From Parelaphostrongylus tenuis (lineage: Eukaryota; Nematoda; Chromadorea; Rhabditida; Metastrongylidae), in NCBI GenBank assembly GCA_019055375.1, contig JAHQIW010005280.1, forward strand, positions 592,252-656,251: a stretch of DNA of 64,000 bases, written 5' to 3'. Shown here in pieces: positions 12,352 to 30,061 of this stretch. The position numbers were made by a program, and so were the translations under genes. Position 1 is the first letter of the stretch. Each line of letters begins with the position of its first letter. The notes under the pieces are model-generated. The model was given only the letters and a program-made list of their open reading frames with translations, had not been told where the DNA came from and did no database searches.

Positions 12352-12370
12352 TATTAGACTAAGTCTAATA
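12352..12370. promoter_or_regulatory. 19-bp perfect palindrome with two ATTA/TAAT cores
   Basis: TATTAGACT-A-AGTCTAATA reads identically on both strands about its central base. It lies 22 bp before the presumed start codon at 12393. Each half contains the core of a homeodomain site, so auto- or cross-regulation by homeodomain dimers is possible. A splice-acceptor-like TAGTCCCAG ends at 12383, so the palindrome could instead lie in an outron removed by trans-splicing. Its function is inferred. Confidence 0.45.
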
Positions 12371-12392
12371 ACGAATAGTCCCAGTGTCATTA

Positions 12393-19447
<7,055 letters not shown>

Positions 19448-20827
19448 GAGAATGGGAATAATTCTGAACTGTAAACTCGTCATTTGTTTTCCAAGTAGTA
19501 GACAAATATTGCATACCTTATCCATGTTTTATTTTACTCTAACGTTAATTCAAAACTTGAATTGTTGAAACCGCCACATCATTCCTAATTTTCAACTGCG
19601 AAATTTCTTGTATATATCAATGACATTTTCAAGAAATATATTTTCGAAGCTTTAGTTGCATAAATCAAAGACCAAACATTATTCTGTGCGTATCAGATAC
19701 ACTAAATGTCGTTTACAAGTAATATTACATCATAGTTATACTGCAAATTGGAAGACGGAATGTTTTTGTTTTTGTAGCTATATATAGAAAATACTTATGT
19801 TCAGTGTGCGCACTAACGAATAATACTGGAAAGTGAGTGTGATTTTCTAGTCCAAAGGTTTACGTAGCGATATGAGCAATCTCTATTGCATGGAAGCTTG
19901 ATCTTGTGTGGTCTGCTTATTCTTCAAAGTACAAAAAATTTTCTACCAGGGTTAATGTTTTCGAGATCAAGTGTACCAAAAATGGTTATCCTAGCGTATT
20001 TGCGGTTCTCTCGTCGAACTCAGACTTCCCGCCAGATTTCGCTAGTCGTTCGATAACTGGAAAAGTTGCGATTTCAGCAAAAAGCCTGACTTCTGGAAAA
20101 GCTGTTTTTAGTGATCTGTAGTAAAGAAGAGAAATTACGTTTTGCTTCGGATGTAGTGTGTTGTAACAATGATCAACTTTATTTAGCTGACATCATGTGG
20201 TGACGCGATTTCTACGACCCCGTTAGAACTCCGATCATTCATGCAGGCAATGTTCTCGCTTCATCTGCTTCTCTCAAATTAAGTGTTTTGAGAGATTTCA
20301 CTCAATCTTTTTTCAATTCTAAGCTTTATCTGGGTCTTTTTACCATAGATCATCAAAGAATATGAAAGTGAACCTAAGAAATGTTTCTATATTATGATTC
20401 TAATCGCCCGTATTAGAATCACGAAATGTTTATTCACACTCAGGAAACATTAGAGGTGTCGTAAATTATTTCTAAAGTCACTATCACAAGAAAATTTTTT
20501 CTTCAAATCACACTGAGCGTTTTGATACGTCTACCAGAGCCATGCCTTATGATTAGAGGTGATGTCATAGTTTTCTTCCCTCTTGAGTTGGCCTGTGCCC
20601 AAGCCGCATTCCACATGGACTCATCGACTCCAATAACTTTATACCTTCTGATCATATACAGAAAATAGAGCCATAGCAAGAATTATCACAGGCTGAGGGA
20701 AGTGCTAGTGACTAGCCGAAAAATGCATCACTCTCACTGCGCCTACTACATTGTTTTAGTATCACCAGATACATCGAACAAAAAGAAAGGCAATCGATTT
20801 TTCAGGGTTTGTGAAGAAGTTCAATGA
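19448..20827. other. 3' flank of the homeobox gene, nothing further supported
   Basis: Very AT-rich DNA. Possible polyadenylation wording lies downstream of the stop, but no second gene, RNA or repeat was recognised. Mariner-derived sequence may extend below 20828, but I cannot align it by eye. Confidence 0.4.
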
Positions 20828-21100
20828 TTAAACAATAGCGTTTTGGCAAGCAAAGAAGTCGATGAGCTCAATTTTGAGCTTGTCGCAGTCTTGAGGTTTT
20901 CTCTTCTGCAAATGCCGCCTCAGGGCTCGGAAGAGACAACAATCCGACGGCGCAGTATCAGGGGACGAAAGAGGTGCAGTGTAGAAGACAGTCAAATCAC
21001 TCAAGGGAAGGACGTCAACCAGAGTGCTGATGTGAAAGACCAGAAAGACTTTGTTATGCTTTTCACTTTGCATGACACGTCTTTTGCTCTTCATCAAGAC
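20828..21100 (-). pseudogene. Mariner-like transposase C-terminal relic
   Basis: On the minus strand the translation includes APLSSPDTAPSDCCLFRALR followed by RHLQKRKPQDCDKLKIELID and FFACQNAIV. Mariner transposases end in a block of the form PHPPYSPDLAPSDYHLF, RSLQ, a basic spacer and ELxxFF, carrying the last aspartate of the D,D34D triad (here the D of SPDTAPSD). The upstream catalytic domain is not recognisable and flanking frames are broken. It is an old relic. Confidence 0.8.
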
Positions 21101-21912
21101 AAAAAGTGGCCGAAAACTTTAAACCGGAAAAACTGAGTGTGGATAAAAGCAATCAGTAGAAACTCAAACTTCCTATGTGCCTAACCAGTATTATAAGATA
21201 TTCATGAAGAAGATAAATCCTATACCAAGCGGTAAACTCGAGGAGACGAATTGAATGCTAGAAGTAAAGGGGTCAACACAGTGGAGAAAACTACGACAGA
21301 CCCAATAAAGTGATGAATGAAGTGAAGACAAATATTTTTGCCGACACAATTTGCTCACCATCAAATTTTTTATCCAGTCTTAATCCTAGCCAAGCAATCA
21401 AAAAGTCTCTGCAGAGACCTAGAAACTGTCAGCAAATGGGGTCGAACCGGAAACTCAAGGAGAAAGATCCTCAAACACAGCAGTTCCATTTCTACAGTAG
21501 TTTTTTTGTTAAGTTGTAGGCTTGCATCAACATCTTCAACTCATACTGAGCTTAGTCTTATGATCATTAGTTTATTTAATGCGTTCTTTCGCACAAACTG
21601 TATTCATAACAGAAAAAAAAACAAATTGACGGAGAATGATGCAAAATTCTATGCGCACCTATGCGCAAAATTTTCAGATCACATCTCCTGTACCACCAAG
21701 GAGTCGATCGAAAAACAATTGTAACTTGATCCTACTTCAACGTAGATAAGAAAGCTGATAGTAGGAGATCTGTGTAGGAGGTTAGAAACAGCACAAAAAT
21801 GACTTCGTTTCGAGAAATGAAGCAAGATCATAGCGACCGTGAGGTTCTCTTCGTACTAACAAGCGAGGATGTGTCCGTCACTACATTTTGTTAAGATATG
21901 AAGCTTATGGCA
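21101..21912. other. Intergenic
   Basis: Overlapping AT-rich frames only; nothing supported. Confidence 0.4.
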
Positions 21913-21974
21913 GAGATTTCTAAACCGATCTTTTTTCCCACAGGAGATTTCTAAACCGATCTTTTTTTCCACAG
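21913..21974 (+). repeat. 31-bp tandem duplication, each unit ending like a 3' splice site
   Basis: Two adjacent 31-bp units (21913-21943 and 21944-21974) beginning GAGATTTCTAAACCGATC and ending in a T/C run plus ACAG. They differ at one base (TTTTTTCCC against TTTTTTTCC). Confidence 0.85.
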
Positions 21975-22383
21975 CTCCCACACTCAGCCATTCTAAAAGA
22001 CGTGCGATGGAGGTATTCCAGTAATTAAATATCTCTCATCAGTTGACTATAGAACGGAAAAGTTTCTGTTATGACTTTTTTTGAGATAACGTTTTTGTAA
22101 ATCTCTGAATACATTGCTTGACTAGCACCTATTTCTTATATTGTTGACGTTTTTATTCTATTGCTCATCAGTACTTCATTTATACCGAGTTAAAAGTTTC
22201 GACTCAAAGCATATTTACTGGCAGTGACTCCTTTAAAGTAGAAAATTTGGACAATCTTGCTTAATGAATCAAATCTATTCGAAATATCATCAAGTAGAGG
22301 ATCATTTTAAGGCCCGTAAGTGGCTTTCAAAATTTATCAGCATAGCAGAAAGTGGTGTTCTCAAAAAAAAAACAAACAATATT
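21975..22383. other. Intergenic
   Basis: No gene, RNA or repeat recognised. Confidence 0.4.
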
Positions 22384-22650
22384 GAATATACTAGCCACGA
22401 GAAATCGAGTGTACAGCACTTTGTGTTCATTGAGTTCTTCACTGGACATAGAGTGTAAATCGTACGTCGTCGCTAACACTTATTGTGGGGACTGGAGCAC
22501 ACACAGAGATTAGCAAAAGACGAGATAGGGTAACTGCCTGACTGACGAGATCGCAAGATCGAAAGCACGTGTATCGGGCTCTATAAGTCAGCCCTCCTTT
22601 AACAGACCACTGACATGCGTGGCTCAAAAATGATTGCAAGGCACAAACCT
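22384..22650 (+). repeat. Ribozyme repeat R2, near complete copy
   Basis: Starts TTGAATATACTAGCCACGAG-like at 22382, continues ATCGAGTGTAC, GTCGTCGCTAAC, GTGGGGACTGGAGCACAC and hammerhead HH4, then ends ACAGACCACTGACATGCGTG, GCTCAAAAATGATTGCAAGG. Homologous copies lie at 17990, 30062 (minus) and 33068. It has no coding capacity. It resembles a small non-autonomous hammerhead element (retrozyme-like). Confidence 0.75.
22536..22579 (+). ncRNA. Hammerhead ribozyme HH4 (type I)
   Basis: Stem I GCCUGA (22536-22541) pairs with UCGGGC (22574-22579) over six positions including one G-U. Box CUGACGA is at 22542-22548. Stem II GAUC-GCAA-GAUC (22549-22560) is a perfect 4-bp stem with a GNRA loop. GAAA follows, then GC, loop ACGU and triplet GUA (22571-22573). 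One extra G after GAAA compared with sister copies may weaken stem III. Predicted cleavage lies after 22573. Confidence 0.8.
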
Positions 22651-22659
22651 TTGTTTTAA

Positions 22660-23640
22660 TCAATTAAGCCGAACTCATTATTTCAAGAATTTCTAATTCT
22701 ATCTTACTTCAATATGCACCCTTTGCTCGCGAATTTTGCATATTTTGCAGGTTCCTTGAAACTACCTTTATTCAAAGGTAACATTTTGAAGTTTCTGTAC
22801 AGAGCCGACTATTATGTTTTGATCATCTTAAGATTAAACTACAACTATTTGAGCATCGGACACTAACAGCTTTGCTCGTGCTGCCGTGGGTCAAACAGTT
22901 TTCTAACACATTCTCGATGCTTGCTGCACATGGCAAGAGAGAGCGCGTAACTTCGGCCTATACGGACATCGTGGTTTCGAAAGTGAAGACAATTTTTCAG
23001 GAATTCTAGGACTTGAGGTCTTATGAACATGGCAGCATTGAAGAAAAGACTTCTACTCATTTTCATATAAAAACATTTTTCTGAGCACCTTGAAATGTTT
23101 CACACATTATGCGTCGTCGATTCAGTAATTCACATTTTAGCACATTCCATACAATTACTACAAATTGTGATAGCAATTAGATTCAAATTAACAATCAGTT
23201 GCCCGTCAAATTATCCAACAATACATTCAGTCAAGAAAGTTTTTCATAAACCTTTAGTGCACCATAGAGCATTCCTAGTTCAACACGTACCACCTAATTT
23301 GTATTGAATAAGCTGTCGAGTGATTGTAAAAAGTTTGAGAAAAAAGTTCTATGCGACTCAATAATTCATCGCAATGAGTAGCATTGTGGCATTCTCTGCA
23401 CGGCCTATGGGCACTATAGAGTGCATGCCAAATGTTGTGGTCAGCCACCTATAGACTGTTCAACAATTTTCATTTATATAAGTTCTTTTTATTTAGTACG
23501 CTGTGGCTACCCCTGTGTATTATGCGAATGAGCAATGCACTACAAAAACAAGCAGAATTGTTCATATCAGCAAATAAATTGCACCAGGTCCTTTTTGAGT
23601 GGGAAAATATGCTGTAGTGCAAATTAAATCATTGTTCATT
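22660..23640. other. Intergenic
   Basis: Nothing supported beyond short chance frames. Confidence 0.4.
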
Positions 23641-23644
23641 TTCC

Positions 23645-23770
23645 ATAAGGTGGGAACTCGAATCCGTATTTCACTCTATCCGGAGCTCTGCTCGCACTGT
23701 TGCACTACCGACTCCCGCTGTGACACCGCTCTTTCTACGCTACAAGGCGTCTTTCTGTCAGTTTTGCACA
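23645..23770 (-). repeat. tRNA-like repeat S3, inverted decayed copy
   Basis: On the minus strand it aligns with 23930-24056: a GACAGAAAGACGCCTTGTAGCG-like lead, GGTGTCACAGCGGGAGTC, then a tRNA-like part with CGGATTCGAGTTCCC as a decayed B box. Together with the next feature it forms an inverted pair about 160 bp apart. Confidence 0.6.
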
Positions 23771-23978
23771 TCACTCTCTACATCACTGAGAATATTTATG
23801 ACATCGTATCACCGTTAAAAGCTGTTAAATCAAAAGGATTTTTGTATGATCATCGAATACCCAATTATGTGGGCGTGAATAGGTCCAATGTCGATGGCGA
23901 CTACCCTCGCCATATCGTTGACAGTTGGTTTCTGACAGATAGATGCGCTTTAGCATAAAAAGGGTGGTGTCATAACAG

Positions 23979-24052
23979 GCGTCATTAGTGCAAAGCTTTG
24001 AGCACGCGCCTTCGGATAGAATGAAATGTGGGTTCGAGTCCCACCAGACGCA
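23979..24052 (+). pseudogene. tRNA-like sequence (repeat S3)
   Basis: Ends GCGTC/GACGC can pair as an acceptor stem, and GTGGGTTCGAGTCCCAC is a perfect T arm with canonical B box. The D arm and anticodon stem do not fold properly, and the anticodon is ambiguous (TCG or CGG). The homology with 23645-23770 extends upstream of the tRNA part, so this belongs to a repeat rather than a working tRNA gene. Confidence 0.6.
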
Positions 24053-24162
24053 GAGGTATTGTACATAACTCCACAACAATGAGTACAATATTCATTTAAT
24101 GAATTTTATGTGAGCAGCAATATCCATCGCCAGTAAACTCCCACTGACTCTTAATTGGGTAA

Positions 24163-25480
24163 TTCTCCGTTATCTGCTCGCCACTTTGACCCTTGTAAAA
24201 ACGTATTTCGTGGTCTTTTTTAATGATCAAATAGTCGTTTGATAGCGCAAATCAAAAAAAGTTTGAATAGTATAATCAATTTTCAAAAAAAAACCTTCTT
24301 ATCGGGCTGAAAGAGCAGAAATAAAATTTGGTTGCTCATAGAAAGACTTTTCGCTGAGCAAAGCATTTCCTTCACAGTTTTAGGAATCAATCGATAGGTC
24401 AAACCTTCAGGGTTCCAATGACTTATTTAGTTTTCTTAAAGGCTCTGTTATTACACTGTAACAGCCAAAAGAACATTGAGTTTCGCAGGAATGAGACACT
24501 TCAATTATTTTCTCTTTACTCGATCCCCAGGAAAAAAACGTACTCTTTGATCATTTTCAGTGTTTAAATAATCAATCGATAGCTCATATACAAAAAAATT
24601 TCAGTGGTGTGTTCACTTTCAAAATGGCCTAAATATGGAGCTGAAAGAGCAAAAATAGTAATTTGTTTCTCATTTAAAGATTTCTCGCTGACCAAGGTTC
24701 CTTATAGTTTTGAGAATCATACGATAGATTGAATCTCAACAATTCCAATAAAGCTTTTGATTACTTCAACGGATTTCTTGCTGCTTCATATAATTCACAA
24801 CAGAATTGTGGTTTCGCACTCAATGCTTTTCTTTTTTCCACTTTTGCGATGCTCAATCTTCCTTTACTTGTTACAGCGTGATACAAGGCCGATATTCGAA
24901 ACCACACAGATGTTGCTCTGCCGATTAATTACTGAAACTCCAACGGAATAGCTTTGGTCAGCGAAAAATCTTCGAACAAGAAACAAAAGTTTATTTTTGC
25001 CCCTTCAGCGCAATAAGTAGCCCTTTTCAAAGACAAAATTTACTAGTGGAATTCCTATGACTTGAACTACCGAATGGCCACTTGATCGGTGAGAACGACC
25101 AAAAAACTTTTATCTCAAGGTATCGAAGTGAAGAGCGGATATGGAAGTGATCCAGTTTCACAAAATCCATTCTTCTTTTAGCCGTTATAGCGTAGTGCGT
25201 GGTCTACTTTGAAAAGCAGATAAATCATTTGAGTTTTCAGAACTTGTTCTATCAACTGGTATCTTGAAGCTTCAAAAGAAATGCTTTGGCCACGTGAAAA
25301 TCTTTGATTGAGAAATGAAATTTTGTCCCCGCTCTTTCGCCGAAATAACAAGGGCTTTTGGAGTTGGAATACACCAATTAAATTTTTTTGATTTAGACTT
25401 TCGAATGATCACTTACTCACTAGATCTCTTTAGGCTTTTCCTGAAGGGTCGAAGTGGTGAGCAAATAACGGGAAAGTACC
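24163..25480. mobile_element. TIR element F1, copy A
   Basis: Begins TTCTCCGTTATCTGCTCGCC and ends with the inverse GGTGAGCAAATAACGGGAAA. Within it, blocks such as AAAGATTTCTCGCTGACCAA recur in both orientations, giving a foldback character. It has no transposase. Related copies are B (42062-43203) and C (54703-55685). Confidence 0.8.
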
Positions 25481-26421
25481 GAATGTACTTACTTGGCTAC
25501 TCAAATGTTCCGCATTCCTCAGCTCTACCCAAGCAGTTTTAGTCACGACGAACAGACTGTTAGCTAGAGTATTTTTGTTTTTCTTTTTTCTCGTTTCATC
25601 TTAAACCTGGCACACAAATTTAACCAAATTTCTTCAAGAATGAAATTAAATGTATTCCAAGCAATTGTGCAATCGAAACATCTGAAACGATCTTAGACAC
25701 AGCTTTTCAAAGAATAATCAATGTCTAGTCCGCTTTGAAATTCTTCCTTAAGGATACAAAATGTGCTTCATAGAAGGTCATTAAAATTTCCTTCTTTGTA
25801 GAGTATCTGAAAATAATATATCAGATGAGCGAGATAATCACAACTACGATGTCATGAGAAACGTTTCTTATGTTTCTTCAAACTTAAGTCTCCCTTATCA
25901 TCAAACTTATCTCTAGAAGTAAATATTAGGTACATTAGCCGTTTTTCGTGGAACAGAGAATGAACAACACAGCTTTACTTTTCTTGTAATTAGAAGAGAT
26001 AGAACTAGCTGCCTACACAAAATGTAACTTGTTGATCGACTGTCTATCAGCACACTCCTCAAAGTATACAGTACATCGTTCAAAATAAGTTTAAATTCAA
26101 CGGTAAGTAATAAGTCATCAACAAAAAACATATAGTGAATGCGTATGAAATCTTTGTATAACATGTACATTTAAAAAGAACATATTTTAGTACCAAATGG
26201 CCGATTTTAATAAAGCATGAAAAGCAATTTTTAGAATCTATCCATTAAAATGTTATGTACCCGATTGCTACTGTCTCAATATTCCACTCTATCCTGTGAC
26301 TAATGATGCTTGAATATTGTCTATCGCTCTGAATACCGATTGCCTCTTACCAGCGCTCATATTTCGAAGGATTTTGGGAAGTAGCACTGCATCAGAGACA
26401 GTTTCTGATCTTGGGGGTCCC

Positions 26422-26429
26422 GTATATAA
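26422..26429 (+). promoter_or_regulatory. TATA-box candidate shared by both arms
   Basis: CGTATATAAGCTTGA here and CATATAAGCTTGA in the right arm (minus strand, about 40990-41004) are kept in both copies at the same distance, about 270 bp, upstream of the small secreted-peptide gene. Assignment as its promoter is inferred. Confidence 0.3.
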
Positions 26430-26694
26430 GCTTGAACAGAATCATCACGAGGGATTCCGTCAACGCTGCTTCGATATTTACTGGCACTCAGATGCTCTTC
26501 TTCTTTGTCTCCTCTACTTCTTAATGAATTTCACTTAATTAATTAATTAATTTCAGCCGTGTTTGACACTCAGGTACGAACGTGTCAGTCAAATTTTAAG
26601 AGTATATTATATTCATACTTCGTCGTTTATTGCAAACTCCAGCGTAATTTGACCGTGTTTTTTGAATGTAAAAAAGTGAACGTTTTCTTTTAGA

Positions 26695-26909
26695 ATGCGG
26701 TACACAATATGATTAGCATTTGTGCTTGCCTGTTCCTTACTTCCGCCGATGGTAGTGAACGGGTAAGTTCACAGTCAAATTTGAGAAGTAGCACTTGGTC
26801 ACTCAACATTAATTGCCCCAAGAATATTAACTCAATTCGTCGATCCGATCAACTCGTCAAAGAATATCTAGTGCCCAACCGCATGCCCAGGTATTTTAGA
26901 GATGACTGA
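26695..26909 (+). pseudogene. Broken left-arm copy of the small secreted-peptide gene
   Basis: Mirror copy of 40524-40744. The acceptor TTTTCTTTTAG before ATG, the donor GTAAG after 26762 and the final stop are kept, and the end still reads RSDQLVKEYLVPNRMPRYFR. However, codon 6 is TGA (ATGCGGTACACAATATGA), and one base is missing after the second exon start, which shifts the frame. It cannot give the peptide made by the right-arm copy. Confidence 0.6.
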
Positions 26910-27277
26910 GTGCATAGCTCACTATTAAGACAACTTGTGCCGCCTGCCAACTTAGCAACCTGATATTTTAAGCTCTAGACAAAGAGTGAGAATGTACTAC
27001 TAAATTGCGCGTTTCAAACGGGCGTTCTTTTTGCATAAATGCTATGCACCGATATGAAAGAAATCCAAAAATTACCCAATAACGTACACAACTTTCGTGA
27101 GCAAAAAGTTAGCGCTTTATTTTGAGCACAGTGATTATTCCGCTAGTTGGATCACTTGAAGAGCTCAAACTATGCAGACAGAAACTTATTTGGAGTATTT
27201 TCGATCTTAACATCACTCAGAAATTTATTTTGATATTTAGATGGTAAATATCTCACTAACATGTTAGAGTGATGAGC

Positions 27278-27592
27278 GCACGTGGCGTACTGACTGAAGG
27301 TGGTTTACGTCGCACATCAGGTCAATGGTTCGATCTCGCTCTCATGATTCACCAGGCCGTCCACTTCTCCGCGGTCGGTAAATTGGTAGCAGAGTGGGCT
27401 CAGACTTGCCTAGGAGGGTAAGCAACACTGACTCTGTAGAGCGGGAGGCGGAGGCCACCGCGAGTCATTGTAAAGGCCAGATATGCATTCAATCACCTCA
27501 AAACGAAGTTAAAGATTGAAGACGAATGCATGGCGCATCTCTCAGAGATTGATCAACGCCAAGAGCTCAATCCTTTTATCCCTTATGTTAGA
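27278..27592 (+). mobile_element. SINE family S1, left-arm copy with tRNA-like head
   Basis: The head contains an A-box-like GTGGCGTACTGACTGAAGG and a B-box-like GGTTCGATCTC. The body carries AGACTTGCCTAGGAGGGT, CCACCGCGAGTCATTGTAAA, GCATGGCGCATCTCTCAGAG and GATCAACGCCAAGAGCTC. The mirror copy is at 39873-40178, so the insertion preceded the formation of the palindrome. Confidence 0.85.
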
Positions 27593-28621
27593 GTGATGGT
27601 GACTTTTTAAAAGTATTTCAAGACACAACCTTAGTGGTCCATAGGATTACAGCGGATTGTGGTCTTTCAATTTTGAATTGTGATGTTACGTGTGAAAATA
27701 AAATTTCATTTGGATGTTTACTTGAGTATAAGCGAATACCAAGAATCGTCACAGTTGGAAATCCAGCTTCATTCAAAATTAAAGTTTATTACTTTTTTCT
27801 CCATTTCAAAAGAGCTTGTAAATATCCATGCTCGCACATTTGAAATTTTGATACATTTACAAAATTTCAGATAAGAGGTTTCAGAAAATCGCTAACTTCA
27901 CAATTGACCATACGAATATCCTGACTGTGATTTACAGAATTTCGTGGTCTGCCGTATCTTCTGTGAGATTTTGTTATCTCGATAACACAGGAATGCTTTG
28001 TGTATAGTCGGTTCATATCAAGGCGATGAGATCTGCGTGCTCGACATATAGTCGTCCGTCTAACGCATTTTCCGCTTTTCAAAGTATTTAATCTAAGGCA
28101 ATTACTTTATTATTTCGCTATTGATGATTTCACACTTGTCCATCCCCTTTAGTAGATTATATATCTTGTTACTGTAACGAAGTTCAAATTGGAAAAAATG
28201 CCAAATAATTCTAAAGACATTGCAAATGCTTAAAAAATCACCTACAGAGTTCCGAACTTTTACCCATTCCAAGATTGCAGCAACATTCAAAGCCTACGAT
28301 ACTTTCTAAATATTCAAAGAATTTGTCAAGGTAAGTTCGGCAGTCAATGCGACATATGACTGACATAATTCCTTAGCCGACAGGCTAAATTTCCTCTATT
28401 TATGGACAGTTCAAATTTTATGAAAAGCAGTCAGAAAGATATTGTGAGCAAATCATGTGTTCATATGTACCGTCCATTAACATTTGAACTAAAGTATCTT
28501 TGCAAAAAAACTCGCATTAAAATGTTTGAGGCTTTAGTTCTGATAATGTTCGGAACACATGAAATTTTTAAAAGTTCATTTTAGGTTCAATCAAGATCTT
28601 GTCTTCAACAATAACACAGCT

Positions 28622-28816
28622 TTACAGATGTCCCTGGTGTTGGATTTCCACGATTGGGTTTTGATTGCTGGCCTTTGTAGAGTCTTCGACTAATAAACAG
28701 TGATACGCACTTGAAAACATGCTCTCTTCAACTGCAGCAGAGATGTTTCGGTATATGTCATCTACAAACTCAAAAGAATAAGCGGCTAAGCATATAGCGT
28801 TTGATGTTGATCTAAA
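28622..28816 (-). CDS. Terminal-exon-like frame, left arm copy (function unknown)
   Basis: The minus strand reads FRSTSNAICLAAYSFEFVDD, then IYRNISAAVEESMF and further to EIQHQGHL and a stop, 64 residues, after an AG acceptor-like site (CACTTGAG). The right arm keeps the same frame at 37637-37831 with no indel: 10 base differences in 195, of which about seven change the residue. No domain was recognised. The excess of replacement changes argues against strong selection, but the lack of indels contrasts with the flanks. Confidence 0.4.
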   Translation of the reverse strand, partial: FRSTSNAICLAAYSFEFVDDIYRNISAAVEESMFSSAYHCLLVEDSTKASNQNPIVEIQHQGHL

Positions 28817-29044
28817 TCTCAAGTGTGCAAATTGTAATATCCCTACTCCATCAAAACAATCACGTGATTAGGCGCATATTTCGGGAGTATAGTCACTTAC
28901 ACTTTTGCCCTGTGGCACATTTGTGGTAACAACTTGTTAAATCCGAATTGATGAAAGGCCAGCTAGATGTCTAACTTGCAATTCTTTTGTGTATTTCAAA
29001 GCATCTACAATCACTACCACATGAGATCTCGTTCGGCTTTAGAA

Positions 29045-29326
29045 ATGTATGAACGCTGGAAGAAAGAACAGATGAATAGTTACTACAATGTGCTTAAGAA
29101 AAGAGAACAGCAACGCTGTTTATGGAATCTACACGAAACAAGTATTGGATGTTGTGAATATTTCGTTTAGATGCGGTGGTCAGGTAATGTCGCTCAACTC
29201 AGCGACAAAACGGTTGAGTCCTGCCGGAACTGCTACATGGCACGTTTTCTGTACGTAAAGCGAACAATCAGATCACTCCACGACACACTAGATATTATCG
29301 TCGGAGAGGTATTCCGGATGAGTTGA
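29045..29326 (+). CDS. Two adjoining frames split by one TAG, left arm copy
   Basis: After the acceptor-like TTCGGCTTTAG, frame one starts MYERWKKEQMNSYYNVLKKR and ends at TAG (29168-29170). Frame two follows at once in the same phase (MRWSGNVAQLSDKTVESCRN) and ends at 29326. The right arm (37127-37408) has the same arrangement, with 2 differences in the first 126 bases and 7 in the following 156, and no indels. GAATATTTCGTTTAG before the second ATG could also serve as a splice acceptor. No domain was recognised. Confidence 0.4.
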
Positions 29327-29521
29327 TTGACAAGATAGTGATCTTTGGGAAGAACTTTCAGTATTGATGAACTGGGGTGGGTGTATCAAATCAGGACGAC
29401 TAGCGAATCATACATTGGTGCAAAATTATGACATTGGAAACCATTTTAGTGAAACTAGAAAGTGAAATTGTCTGCTGTTTGACACTCAAACGAGACTCTT
29501 TCTTAAAACCCAACCAGTAGT

Positions 29522-29650
29522 CAAGTCTTAGAAGAACATGCTGATTTTAGCGGCAAAAGATTTAGCTACCAAACACCTTCTGCCTCCCTTTCATTAGCGA
29601 GAAGATCAAAATTCTTATCGACACTTTCAAGAATGATTAATTTTAGCTAA
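29522..29650 (+). CDS. C-terminal-exon-like frame, left arm copy
   Basis: Reads QVLEEHADFSGKRFSYQTPS, then ASLSLARRSKFLSTLSRMIN, FS and stop. The mirror copy (36803-36931, minus) differs at one synonymous base out of 129, and near-identity continues about 40 bp beyond the stop. It may be the last exon of the gene represented by the frames at 29045-29326. Function unknown. Confidence 0.4.
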   Translation, partial: QVLEEHADFSGKRFSYQTPSASLSLARRSKFLSTLSRMINFS

Positions 29651-30061
29651 ATTGTACATAAAAATTTTTTAGTGTCCAGTACATCAAATAACATCAGGAG
29701 CGATAGTCTCACTTGAAGAGGATTATGAGCTGACACATAGTCAAGTTATCGATTTATCAAATAACAGCGACACTACAAAGCTGTACCGAAAGCCAGTTAA
29801 CAAAATTATTCTATTCGTCACCTCTCCTCTCATCTCTTACACAAAAAAGCGCCGTGATATGTTGCGAACAGCCGCCATTGTGTGTACTGAAAGAGAGCAG
29901 ATAGTGGAACCATTGATACAGACGGGAATGGCCATTTCTGATTACTACGAATTCGTAGTTACTCGATAGCATAGGTTTAGAGAAAATCAGGCCATTTGAA
30001 TGGTGATTCCGTTTTTTTTACTTCCTTTCCAAACGTGATAAATATAGCTAGAAAATATATT

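Larger units (their letters stand above)
24163..29890. repeat. Inverted repeat 1, left arm
   Basis: Aligns over its length, in reverse orientation, with 36570-43203. Anchors: 25444-25500 with 42045-42080, 26317-26910 with 40500-41150, 27240-27640 with 39830-40200, 28622-28820 with 37637-37831, and 28967-29880 with 36575-37500. Similarity is highest near the centre and lower toward the outer end, where TIR element A lies. The right arm is about 0.9 kb longer, mainly because of the insertion at 38293-39239. Confidence 0.9.

Noticed and set aside
25913..26170. FVDDLLLT on the minus strand resembles the YxDD box of a reverse transcriptase; the right arm shows VLIDSGSASCIL, like a retroviral-type protease.
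   Set aside because: Each match is about ten residues, they lie in different frames, and the mirror copy lacks the first motif. No other retroelement domain is nearby in either arm.
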